58,227 nucleotides of DNA from Symbiodinium natans (lineage: Eukaryota > Sar > Dinophyceae > Suessiales > Symbiodiniaceae): contig CAJNDS010001313.1 in the NCBI GenBank assembly GCA_905221605.1, positions 250,001-308,227 of the forward strand. Direction: 5' to 3'. The translations under genes and the position numbers were made by a program. The notes beneath the pieces were generated by a model. The model saw only the letters and a list, made by a program, of their open reading frames with translations. It was not told the origin of the DNA and made no database searches. This document shows positions 34,226-44,490 of the stretch, one piece after another; position 1 is the stretch's first letter; each line of letters begins with the position of its first letter.

Positions 34226-35267
34226 TTGACGCCTCAGACGCGCCGCCAGCGCGCGGCTGCGCTTTCGAGCCGGGTGATGCCAAGCGGGGATGGCACCGCC
34301 AAGCTGCCGGAGCGTGTGACGAGCGCGCGTGCGAGACGCATCTTTCTGACCTCACCCTTGCGGCCCGTGCGCTGCTGCTGTCGCAGGCTGGGCCACATTC
34401 TGCACGAGCCATCACCGTCGCGCCCACGCACGAGGCCGTGTCCATTCCGAATGCGCAGTTCCGCATTCTGCTCCTGCAGCGCCTGCGCCTGCCCCTGCCA
34501 CTCGCCCCCCGCACGCGCAGCTGTCGTGGCAGGCTCGACGCTTTCGGGGACCACCGTGCCGCGTGCGCTACCAGCGGCGTGCTCGCCGCGCGCGCATTCA
34601 CTTGAGCGTGCCGTTGCGCGGGTTTGCCGCGAAGCCGGTGCGCGTGTCGCTCGCAACGTCCGCGTCGCCGACATGAACATCGACATGCCCGTTGCACACG
34701 ACCGGCGCATCGAAGTCGTGGCCAACGGCTTGTCCTTTTGGCACGGCTCGCAGCTCGCAGTTGACGCCACGCTCGTCTCCCCGCTCACACGTACGGGCGA
34801 GCCCCACCCGCGGGCTCATGTCGAGCCGGGGCGCTCTGTCACCGCAGCAGCGCGGCGCAAGCGACACGGCACGTAACCCCGAGCTCCTCCGTGCCCGGAG
34901 GTGTCGCCTGGTCGTCCTTGGTCTGGAAGTGGGGCCACCTTCCTGCGCCTCCTTGCCCGCCACCGAGCCGCCACCATCCCAGCGCACCTCCGACCAGCGG
35001 CTCAAGCCGCGTGGGTTGCGCGATCGGCGGCGCTCCTGGCCGTTGCGGCCCAGCGCGCGTTCGCATCTTCCTTGCTCGAGCTGCCCCTTGCGGGCGAGAG
35101 CAACGGCTATGATGCCGTGCCTGAGATGCACGAGGTCCTGGCCGATGGCCGCCGGGATCGCCCCCCGCCCGCCGGCCGCGTGCCGCCGCGGCAGTGAGGC
35201 CCCTCCCTCCCCCGCCCCCGCGAAGACACGCTGCGGAAAAAGGCGCGAGGAGAACAAAAAAAAAAAT
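34226..35267 (+). pseudogene. 5'-truncated LINE-like copy, plus orientation, with poly(A)
   Basis: This is the same family as the 32,415-34,034 copy but on the opposite strand. Frame fragments read GWHRQAAGACDERACETHLS, FRILLLQRLRLPLPLAPRTR, then ERAVARVCREAGARVARN, HDRRIEVVANGLSFWHGSQL and VDATLVSPLTRTGEP. After a frameshift near 34,870 comes ATFLRLLARHRAATIPAHLR. It ends in about 11 A at 35,256-35,267. The zinc-knuckle-like site is degraded (RTRSCRG in place of CPCGG). No clear target duplication was found. The host LINE resumes just after the A-tract. Confidence 0.75.
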
Positions 35268-35530
35268 CAACCTGACTGCGAAGAATGCTTGGCCACTACG
35301 CGCTGCAACCTGGAGTCCCTCATCCCAGCACAATTTCAATAGTGTGCCGAGACGACGACCTGGTCGCCCCCCAAGCGATGGGATGATGAGTTGAACAAGT
35401 TTGTAATGTCGCGTTTCCCTTTTTTATTTTTGGATGTAGTTCGTGGTCTGATGTAGCTCATCTGCCAAGATGGCCGTCAACAAGACTGATTTTGTACAGT
35501 TTGACACGGTCTCGCAAGTTAATTAGCTCG
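35268..35530 (+). pseudogene. Plus-strand host LINE, segment 3 (3' end of ORF2)
   Basis: The frame reads LTAKNAWPLRAATWSPSSQH, then VPRRRPGRPP and, after a one-base frameshift, PKRWDDELNKFVMSRF. The RRRPGRP-KRWDD motif marks the C-terminal end of this LINE type. It shows that the two GC-rich copies at 32.4-35.3 kb both sit inside one older LINE. Confidence 0.65.
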
Positions 35531-35589
35531 TAACACCCACCGTTGTCCCTTGTCCTGAAAGGACCGTAGTCTTCGTGACTCGAACGGGC

Positions 35590-37502
35590 AGAGTGCAAAG
35601 TGCAAAGTGCGGGGGGACCCCCGACGTGGCGGGAACTGGGCACTGGGTATGCGCACGGCCTCGTGGGTGGGCGAGAGAAGGTCTCACACGCGCGCTCATC
35701 GCACGCTCCGGCGGCTCGCCGCTGCCAGCCCCGCAAGGCATTGCCAGCGTCATCTCCTCCCTCACGTGCTGGGGGCGCGGCCGCAAAAGTCAAGGACTGC
35801 CGATCACACAGGTGCGGCGAAACCAAGCTCGCAAAGGCGCTCCCGCGCGCTGTTAGCAGCGGTGGCACAGGGCAACAGGGCAGGGGGATTCTGCCATCGA
35901 GGGCACTGAGCAAGCGTTCAGCAGCCCCGGGTGCCCGAGCCTGGATGCCGGGAAAGGTCTCACACCAGGAAGCCCAGTGCGCAGCGGGACGATCAGCACG
36001 TGCAGAACGCAGGCCGAGTCCACCACACCGCCAGGCAAGCCGCGCCGTCCGAAAACTGCGTGCAGGCAGTTGCTTGGCATCGAGTTGGAGGAGCTCTGCA
36101 AGGCAACGTGCAACGGCGTCATCGTGGTCACGCGCGAGCCCTTCCGTGAGGTGGGGCGGGAGGGCCCGGAGGAGGAAGCTAGCGCGGGGCACCGCGCAGA
36201 GAGGCAGCAGCCAGGCTGCCTGCAAGCTGTCAAGCCGTGGGATACGGCTGAGCAGCGTGTCGTGCTTGGCGCGCTTGAGGCAGAGTCGCTCGCGGATGTA
36301 GGCCTCGTGGCCGAGCGGCGCGCCGAGTACCAGGAGCCCCTGCTGCGCGGGCGGGCGACCAGTCACGAACCCAGACGGGCTCCGAAACGTCGCGGGTCAG
36401 GTCAGCATGGATGGGGGCTCCTCACCTGCCGCGTTCCAGATGCGTGTTTTGCCAGCATGAAGCTGGACGTGGGCGTGCTCCCACAGGGCAGCGCTCAACG
36501 CGTCCAGCAGGGGGCGGACGCTTTCCGGGTTTGCGAAAAGGGCTTCTCCGTCAAGGAGCTGCTGGTCTTGCACCTCCACGAGCGCGAGGTGTTGCCGGCA
36601 TAAGCGGGCCTCCCTGTTCGCCACCTTCGCCCTGATGGACGACATGCCCAACGCCGTCCGCGTAAGGGAGCACAGGTTGGAGGGCGGGACGCTCGAAGAG
36701 GCCACTAAACATGGCCTGGCGGGCGACATGGTCGAATGCGCCGACCGCGTCTACCGACAACATGGTGGCGCGGGGCGCGGCCTCCGTGGCGGGGCGCAGC
36801 GGGCGCGTGACAGCTTCCGTGCCAACGGACGTGCTCCACCCGAACTGAAAGGGAGGTAAGCGTCCTGCAGTTGTGGGGAAAACTGTTGGGCCAGGACGCG
36901 TCCAACAAGGCGGCGCAGCACATCTTCGTTGGGCTTACGCAAGGCAACGATGCGTCCGACCCGGATGGCAGCAAGGTCCATAGCGGGCACCTGTGCGCGG
37001 GCGAGCTGCTCAGCAGCGCCATGCAGCAGACGGCAATCCTCCTCGTCATCCAGCATGACGCGAAGATGCTCGTTGGTAGCCCCGGACGGGCCTGCCGAGC
37101 AGACTGCAGGCATGAGACAAGGGCGTGCTGCGGAAACGGACATGGCAGCTCCGGCTGGAAGCGCAGCAGCTCGTCACTGTGTGGGCCGTACGGCTCGGCT
37201 GGCCGACGGGCAGGGTCGCGCAACTCAGCGAGCGTTGCCAAGGACCACTCAGCGAGGGGTTCAGCCGTGAGGGCGCGGTTCGCTGCAGACAACTCACCCA
37301 GGTGGACAAGAGCCTCGGCTCGGTGGGCTCGGGCCTGATCATCAGAGGCGACGTTGCGCCGGGGCCCGGGCGCGCTGGCAGTGCAAGCAGCAGCTGCTTC
37401 ACGGAGCAAGTCGAGCCAGTCACCGGCTTGGAAGGCCCGGTTGCGACGGTCAAGCTCTGCAGGTGGAATGCGCGACACACCGGGTTCCCGGTAAAGCAAC
37501 AT
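35590..37502 (-). pseudogene. Longer but frameshifted LINE-like copy including RT
   Basis: On the minus strand, segments in successive frames read: a helical N-terminus with HLGELSAANRALTAEPLAEW; PSGATNEHLRVMLDDEEDCR and VGRIVALRKPNEDVLRRLVG (RT fingers); LSVDAVGAFDHVARQAMFSG (motif A with catalytic Asp); EGGEQGGPLMPA (motif B); then HVQLHAGKTRIWNAAGEEPP. The connection continues with LGAPLGHEAYIRERLCLKRA and LQAAWLLPLCAVPRASFLLR, ending near ACDERACET and IPSAQF. Several frameshifts make it inactive. The end is lost near 35,590, before the CxCG...HRxxC region. It is the most complete relative of the truncated copies nearby and gives their family an RT. Confidence 0.8.
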
Positions 37503-37796
37503 GCGAGGGGCTAGGAGGAAGGCGCGGTTACCACATATGTGTCATCCCTGTTGCACGTGGGCGGCAGCGAAGGCATCATTGCCGGGAGCCCAGGGCGATT
37601 CCGCTGCAACTGGGAGGAGTGATGCCGGTGGCATTCCAAAAGGCTGTCGAGGCAACGGTCCCCCTGAGGCGCGGGTGCATGTGCATGTAGCCTGGCAGCC
37701 CAACCCATTCGCAAACCAATGCTCGCATCATGGGTTTGGAAGGGAGCAAGCGCACGAAGCGTGCGGCTTCGGGGCTCCAGTGGCCTCCGACCTTGA

Positions 37797-38010
37797 TTGC
37801 GAGGACGACGAAATTTACGCGGGGAGGTTTTCTGCTGCGATGTGACCCTGGTTTCGACGCCGCTGCGCGCAGACGGGCGCCCGCAACCGGCCTCGTCTGA
37901 TCGGTACATCGACGTCGCGCGGCGGCGCAAACAACTGCGTTACCCGGAACTCGTCAACCAGGCCCGCAACGCCTCGTCGTCCTGGCTGCGCGGGGCGAAA
38001 AGAGCACGAC
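37797..38010 (+). pseudogene. Short LINE-like C-terminal fragment, plus orientation
   Basis: The frame reads NLRGEVFCCDVTLVSTPLRA followed by DGRPQP and DVARRRKQLRYPELVNQ. This matches the CCDATMVSPLTRDGEP ... RRERRKRDAYPEL segment of the fragment at 28,990-29,640. Only this piece is present. Confidence 0.65.
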
Positions 38011-39335
38011 CTTGTCCGGATAAGCGACGGCTTTGCAAATTTTATGGCGGGTCCATGCCGGCTTTTCACCAATTTGGCTGACGCAGATCAGTGCACGGCA
38101 ACAAACTGCAGCATCCATCATAGGCTTTGGGCATTTGTGGAGGGAGAAATCTCTCGCCACTTCATGCCCAGCCAGGGTGGCCAGTGCTGGGCAGCGATCC
38201 TTTCTGCCAACTCGGCGATGCTTTGGACCCATCCTTGCCCCAAAATGACGCAATCGGCCTCGAAGTTCTACTCGCCTGCTCCAAAATTGCCAGACAAAGT
38301 CCGACGCTTCACTGCCCAGCTGGCTGAGAGAGAACCACACTGCGAAGGCGAAAGGTCCAACCCATTTGCTCCAAACGCCGTCGACGTCCCCGTCGTCCCA
38401 AGCAAATGCTGTTGCCAGCACATGAGGCACAACAGGGCTTTTTGCAGAGGCAACAAATGACACTGGACGGTCGCACCAGTCCTACCAATATCTACCAAAA
38501 ACTGCCCCGGCACTTCAGCGCATGCGCGCGCCCTTGGCCCCTGAAACCTTTCTTGAAAGGAAAAAGCTGTGAGTTCAAGTGTGCACTGGCACGTCTTCCC
38601 TCACACAAAAAAAGGTCATGTGGGCCCCTTGGTCCTTTTTGGGCTTTGTGCGTCGCATCTTCGACACGCTGAACTGCAAATCGGGCAAAATCAAAACAAA
38701 GCGGGAGAGGTTGCATATTTAGGAGCGCAGTGAAGTGTAGCGGAATTGTGAAAGGGTAATGTGTTTACTAATTTGTGTTTACAGCTTTGGAAACACCATG
38801 AACGTGTTCTGGTTCAAGCCACGCACGGGAAAGCTTTGCAGCATGCCGGGTGCAGCAGCAGTGTGCGTCAGATTTTCACCCACCGTCCTCTCCCGAAACT
38901 GAAGTACAACATTTTTGCATTTGCGCTTTCAATACAGTCGCAACAATAGGCTGAAGGCCTGAGCTACAACGCTTGTGGCAAGAGCAGTTTCGCCGTATTG
39001 CACCTATGACGATCTTCCAGCCGGGGTCATCTGGTACGCGCTTTACTGCGTAAGTTTGTTTCAATACTTGTATCTGTGTTGTCACTCCTACTATTTTTCG
39101 TTCGTGACTTGGACAAAGCTGTAACTCGCCAGGCTGGCCAGCGCCGCCGTGTCAACAACGTCACCTGACCATGACACTCCCACCCTCGGTGCATCCTCGA
39201 CTGGGTCAGGTCCATCAAGGCCCCAGGCACACACTACGCTGCCGACGCCATGGATACCCCAAGGCCGACTGATGCAGGCGCCAACTGGCATCTTCTTAAC
39301 TATTGCTCTTCCTCACTGTCTAGTAATGGAGTGCA
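38011..39335. other. No gene recognised
   Basis: A minus-strand frame at 37,954-38,463 is open but without a known domain. Nothing else in this stretch shows coding or repeat structure before the TAG array begins. Confidence 0.35.
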
Positions 39336-39927
<592 letters not shown>

Positions 39928-40053
39928 AGAACATATGCACTGTGCAAAATGCAACATGCTGCAAAGAGTCGAAGCACAAGAGATGCCTAAATGACAGGAA
40001 AGGTCATTTTCCATTTTCAAGATAAAACGCTTGCTCGTCCCTCGCTGGCACGC
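39928..40053 (-). repeat. Terminal direct repeat, 3' copy (126 bp)
   Basis: AGAACATATGCACTG...CTCGCTGGCACGC is repeated at 56,217-56,338 in the same orientation, with 1-base and 3-base indels and two substitutions. It contains AAATGAC-AGGAAAG-GTCATTT, a 7-bp hairpin, in both copies. The element between the repeats is coded on the minus strand, so this is its downstream end. Confidence 0.85.
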
Positions 40054-40248
40054 TTATCTCGTCAATGGACCGGCATCGAGATGAGAATGTATCGGTCATC
40101 AAAAGAATATAAAATCAGAACCAAATTCAAAAGAGATCTTGCGTATTCAGTGAAGCATTCAGGATTCAGACACTCTTCTTTTTTGTCCAAGTGGGGTCAA
40201 ACACGACTGTGGCTTTGGCATCCTTGTGGCTGAGTTGGTCTCAGCACC

Positions 40249-40795
40249 TTACTGAAACGAGCCGAAGTCTGAGCACTCCCCCTTTTTAAAGCAAACGAGG
40301 AATTCGGCGAAGTTGAAGTCGATCCTGGGTACTCCCTCAAGCAAAGGTTCTCTGCCATCTTTTCTGGAGGGTCCGTCGGCGATGTTAGAAAGAGAGGGGA
40401 CTCTCGAAAACCAAGGAAGGCACATTCTCTCAACTTCGAGTACTGCTTGACAAAAGAGAAGCTTGTTGGCAATCGGATGCGCAGAGCTTCCCTTGACGAG
40501 ACAGGCTTTGGCTGCTTCATTGTCCGTGAAAGCAACAAGAGAAGACCCACCGAAGACGTCGCCCCATAACCAGAACCCAATGCAAACTGCAAGGAGCTCA
40601 AGAATGAAAATGCACTTCGTCCCAAGGTCAATGCCCAACATCATCATGTCTTCCTGCTCGGGGAACCACGAAAAGAATTGTAAGGGCAAGCCTGTAGGAT
40701 CGACAAGCACTCCTCCCAATCCTGCACAGGGGCCGTTTTCTCCCTCCTCTAGGGAGGCATCAGTGTAGAGGAAGAAGCACTCTTTCTTCGCTGCA
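40249..40795 (-). pseudogene. RNase H domain of the YR retroelement
   Basis: The domain starts with FFLYTDAS in the frame just upstream and, after a frameshift near 40,790, continues GGVLVDPTGLPLQFFSWFPE. It then has ILELLAVCIGFWLW (catalytic Glu), VAFTDNEAAKACLV (Asp) and PSLSNIADGPSRKD (Asp), the full RNase H series. The SNIADGPSR ending is the form seen in DIRS-like and related RT-RNase H proteins. It would degrade the RNA of the RNA-DNA hybrid. It ends about 200 bp before the terminal repeat. Confidence 0.85.
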
Positions 40796-41929
40796 GAGAC
40801 TTGTCGCGCTGGGGCTCTTTTAAGAATACCACAATAAGCTTTGACTCATCATCGAGTTTGCCGTCCCTGGACAAAGTTCTAGCATGGAAGACTCGGAGGC
40901 AAGACTTGGCAAGTCTTCCGAAAACCTGGCAACCTGCGAAAGACATCCTCCCTGCGAGATGTTTGGCACGGCTTTGGGAGAGATGTCGGTTTTGGGCGAC
41001 CTGAAGAAGGTCTCTGATGAGCTCTGAAACTCGGGCTTCAGTGTTCAGAATCTCGACCATACCTTTGCTGAGAGGTGAGAGGTTCACGACAACCCCCAAG
41101 GCACTGAGCTTCGCACTGCTGAAGGAGGTGTGCTTGTCGCCTTCCTTGTCGAAAGCCCACCCGAGCAGGGTGAAGAAAGTTTCGGCTGCCTGGTCTGTGT
41201 TGGTTTCGAGGCCTGGCTCTGAGAAGATTGGAAAGTCATCGTAAAAGCAGGTCCACATTAACCACAGCCCCTTTGCAGCAATCGCCCACACGGCTCTGCT
41301 CATCCTGTTGAAAGAGAAAACTGACTGCGTGGCACCGAAAGGAAGAGAAATGGATCGAAAAACCTTACATCTGCCTTCGGGATCACTGAGGGCCAAGCCA
41401 GCGTGTCTCCTTGCACAAGAAGCAATTGGGAGCTGCTTGTAGGCCGACTTCAAGTCGAAACTTTTTGCTAGGAGCTTCGTAGGGAGGCCTGCCTTTTGTC
41501 TGAGCTGATACCATCGACCGATGGCCGCACAGATAACATCCACATTATGCAGGGTGATCTTTTCTTCAGCGAAGGTCGTGGCATTTATCAGCGAGGCAGA
41601 CATGTCGTCTACACACCTTATCTTTTCTTTCTGCACAACTCCAAAGCGGTTGGAAAGCAGCCCGGCAGCCTCAGGTGACTCTGGGTCAAATGGACCAGAT
41701 AGCCACCCTTTCTCAGCTTCAATCAATGTCTTGTCCCATGTTTCTTCGACAAGCTCTTTGGTTCCCTCTGCACGGGTTATCGCAGCCTCTCGGATCAGAG
41801 GAGTGAGCTCTTCAAGCTCGTCGAGGCTGAGATGCGGGGGAGTGAAGGACTTAGGAAGGTCATGGGACAAGGGGATCTTCCCTGCCAGGTCGACTCCTTT
41901 CTTGAGAATCGAAGCAACATCCTTGTCGG
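40749..41929 (-). pseudogene. Reverse transcriptase of the YR retroelement
   Basis: The frame carries GWLSGPF, NRFGVVQKEKIRCVDDMSAS, motif A AKSFDLKSAYKQLPIA, motif B SLPFGATQSVFSFNR, and motif C WTCFYDDFPIFSEP with the catalytic YDD. LGVVVNLSP and a thumb-like helical region follow. This is the RT type of DIRS-like and some LTR elements, unrelated to the LINE RTs nearby. The domain itself is open, but frameshifts separate it from the upstream domain near 41,930 and from RNase H near 40,790. Confidence 0.9.
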
Positions 41930-43727
41930 CTAAAAAAATTCTCGTACCATCTCTTCAAAGAGGAGAATCCTTTTGGGACGGACCACACTCGCAAAGAGCT
42001 GGTCAAAGGAAGCCTTAAGTTGTTCCTCCTGCGAGTGCAGGTCAGCTGCTCTGGATAACCATTTTCTGAAGAAATCACTTCTTCTCTTGACTATGACGTG
42101 GTGAGGCTGAGTTGCCAGATTCAGGATGGCCTCATCGGGCTCGTCGGGCACAACCTCTGCAAAGTTGTTCGGGAAACCTCTTAGGGCAGCTTCTTGAACG
42201 AACTCGTGGGGTTTCCATGGTACCCCGAAAATGCACTGGCGAGCATCCACATCCCCATTTGTTGTGGGAATGATCGCCAGGAGGCGGGATTTCGGGGGAA
42301 TCAGGGCGTCACCTATTCGGAGGAAATGCTCAGTTCTGTCTTTGACCTGCCAAGTGATGTTTGATAGGTGCAAGGTGACTCTGATCTTGACCCGGTATTC
42401 TGGCATGAGCCCGGGCAGCTGTCTCTGGGCTGCCGACGACCCTGCCATAGCGCGGGCGGCAACCTCGTCCATGGCGATGTCTCCCGGCACAGACTGGAGA
42501 TCGGAGGTATATCCTGGCTGCCCCTCGCGATGCAGTTTGCATGCACCGCGGCCGCTACTGCATTGCACAGTTTTCTGGGGTACCGGCTATCACAGGCGCT
42601 CGATGCGTTGGGGGCACTTCGGCCCCAGCCTCCCGTGTCATGTTCATGGGAACCATCGCATAGCAAATTGATGTAGGAGAGCTCGGGCATGTTCGCGAAA
42701 GCCAGCGTCATTCGCTTCGGCCTGGATCCTCCATACATGCAGGTCTGGGGTTGGTCCTTGCCTTTGCCGCCATTTGTCCATCTGGCGCCGATGTCCTTGC
42801 CCTTGCCTTTGCGTGCATCACCATAACTTGCCCAAGGAGGGGCTTGCAGGGGCAGGAGGTTGAAGACCACTGTGTGGACGCCTGGAAGGGTGGACGTGAT
42901 GGCGTCTAGGGGTCGAGCTCCTGTTCCTGGCCTGATGTCTGTACACGTGTCTGCCATGTGGACCCATGCCGCCTTGTCGGCCCTGAGAACTTGGAAGATC
43001 TGGACTTTTTGGAACCCTCGAACGGGCTCTTTGGTCATCTCGGCAAAGAGGAAGTCTACCCACTTCTGGTGGACTGTGAACGTGATGAGATCCGCAAACT
43101 CCAGGGCCAGACCTCTTCGTCTCATGGCCTGGTACAGCAAGAACTCCGTATTGTTTTCCACGAAGATAGACTTGTCAATTTCTTTGAGCTTGATGTTGCT
43201 CCCGTCGACTTCCAGGATTTTGTTTGCAGATTTGTTGCTGGACAACTCCTGTTCGCGAGAAGGACAGCGGCTTGGCGGAACGTAGCGGAGCTGTTTGGTC
43301 TCTGCTTGGTGAACCACGGCGTCGAGAAGGGCGTGCCCGGGCTCCATTGCCTTGGATATATCAGGCCTGGATACTTCAGCCGAAGGGCTTGGAGTCGCGA
43401 GCTGCGTTCCGCCAGAGGTACCGGTTTGACTGCGTCACTGGTCACCTCCAAGCGGTTCTTCGAGCTGGCTGTGATGAACACATGAGCTTCGAACAGAAGG
43501 TTTTTGGCCGCGGCAACCACCCCAATGTTCGGCTCGGTTCCGAGCTGGTTCGTCAGGAAGAGCCTAAAGTCCTCATCGTCAATCTTCTGACCTGGCTGTC
43601 CATGCGCAAAGCCGAACTTGCCAGACCAGCCGTTTTGAGGGCTTCCACGAAAGCGTCTAGCGGCGCCAGCCGATGCAGCTGGGGCTTCTTCAGGAGCTGC
43701 CGTGGGGGAGAGTATTGCCGTTGGTGA
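41930..43727 (-). pseudogene. Conserved linker region between recombinase and RT, function unknown
   Basis: Several frames together read: FGFAHGQPGQKIDDEDFR and AAAKNLLFEAHVFITAS; then AERSSRLQALRLKYPGL; after a shift near 43,350 EPGHALLDAVVHQAETKQLR and LYQAMRRRGLALEFADLITF; and after a shift near 42,590 PGLMPEYRVKIRVTL, GVPWKPHEFVQEAALRGFP and RPKRILLFEEMVREF. I associate the EPGHAL...QLRY...RRGLA.EFADL phrase with YR/RT-linked proteins in dinoflagellate predictions, but know no biochemical role. Its place between the enzymes suggests a structural or nucleic-acid-binding function. A Lys/Gly-rich KGKGKDIG stretch lies inside. Confidence 0.6.
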
Positions 43728-43740
43728 ATCGCCGAGCTCT

Positions 43741-44201
43741 TCATGGACACTCGTCGTCCAGGAGTTTCAAGGTCGGCTGTCGCTGGTGGCCCCTGGTCGA
43801 ACTCTGCAATGTCTCACTAGAGGAAATCGTTCCGACATGTCTCCCCATGAAATCCAGAGTTGGCTTGTCTGCACCAGCCTTAGCCAGCCACGAGAGTGGT
43901 GTTTCCTTGCAGCTGTGCGAGGTCAGCTTTGAAGCTTCAGGAAAATCCGAGAGGAGAAATCTTAGGATATCTGTCGCCTCGTCCGTCTCGATGGGACGGT
44001 TGGAGAAGGACAAAGGCTTTTGCTCAGCCACAGCCGGGAGTACCGGGCCATTACGGCATTCGCCTCTCAGGTTGAGAAAGCTTTCAGCCCAACATTCTCC
44101 TGTGATGCCGAAAGCAGGGGCGACAATGGGTAGAAGCCTGACTTGGTCCTTTTTGGCCGTTTTGTGATGGGCCGTAAGGACCTCAATGAAGCCAACTCGC
44201 C
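43741..44201 (-). pseudogene. Tyrosine recombinase, C-terminal catalytic part
   Basis: The frame reads VGFIEVLTAHHKTAKKDQVR, LLPIVAPAFGI, then LTSHSCKETPLSWLAKAG and FMGRHVGT. These correspond to the beta-hairpin Lys, the HxxR box (here HSCK) and the second His box of tyrosine recombinases, which cut and rejoin DNA through a Tyr-DNA link. The nucleophile region reads TLQSSTRG where related proteins have a Tyr-Ser-Arg-Asp-like motif, so the Tyr appears lost or frameshifted. The upstream half lies at 52,869-53,739. The LINE insertion between them begins exactly after the frame's ISDDRR codons. Confidence 0.8.
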
Positions 44202-44214
44202 TGTCATCTGAGAT
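44202..44214. repeat. Left 13-bp target-site duplication
   Basis: TGTCATCTGAGAT directly adjoins a T-run (poly(A) of the minus-strand LINE). It is identical to 52,856-52,868. It encodes the ISDD part of the recombinase on the minus strand. Confidence 0.9.
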
Positions 44215-44490
44215 TTTTTTAGTCTGCGAAAGGCACTTGCGATGCGTGCCCGTCAGCGCCAACTCTTTTGAAACCAACAAAAGTAAGGGTTGACCCTGAA
44301 CTATCCTAAGACCAATGGGGGTGCAAGACTTCAAGTTTGCGCACTACGGGTGTGAGACAGATGCACGAATTTTCACGAAGCGGCTAGCCTGCTATGAGAA
44401 AGCAACACAAACCCAAAGGAGACTAATCATAAAAAAACCCCAAAGTGTCCTAGAAGCTCTGCATCTGTCGGGGAAATGGGATCGTAGGGG

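Noticed and set aside
34200-35290. Target-site duplication for the second GC-rich copy in the host LINE
   Set aside because: Flanks near 34,226 and 35,268 were compared and no convincing direct repeat was found.
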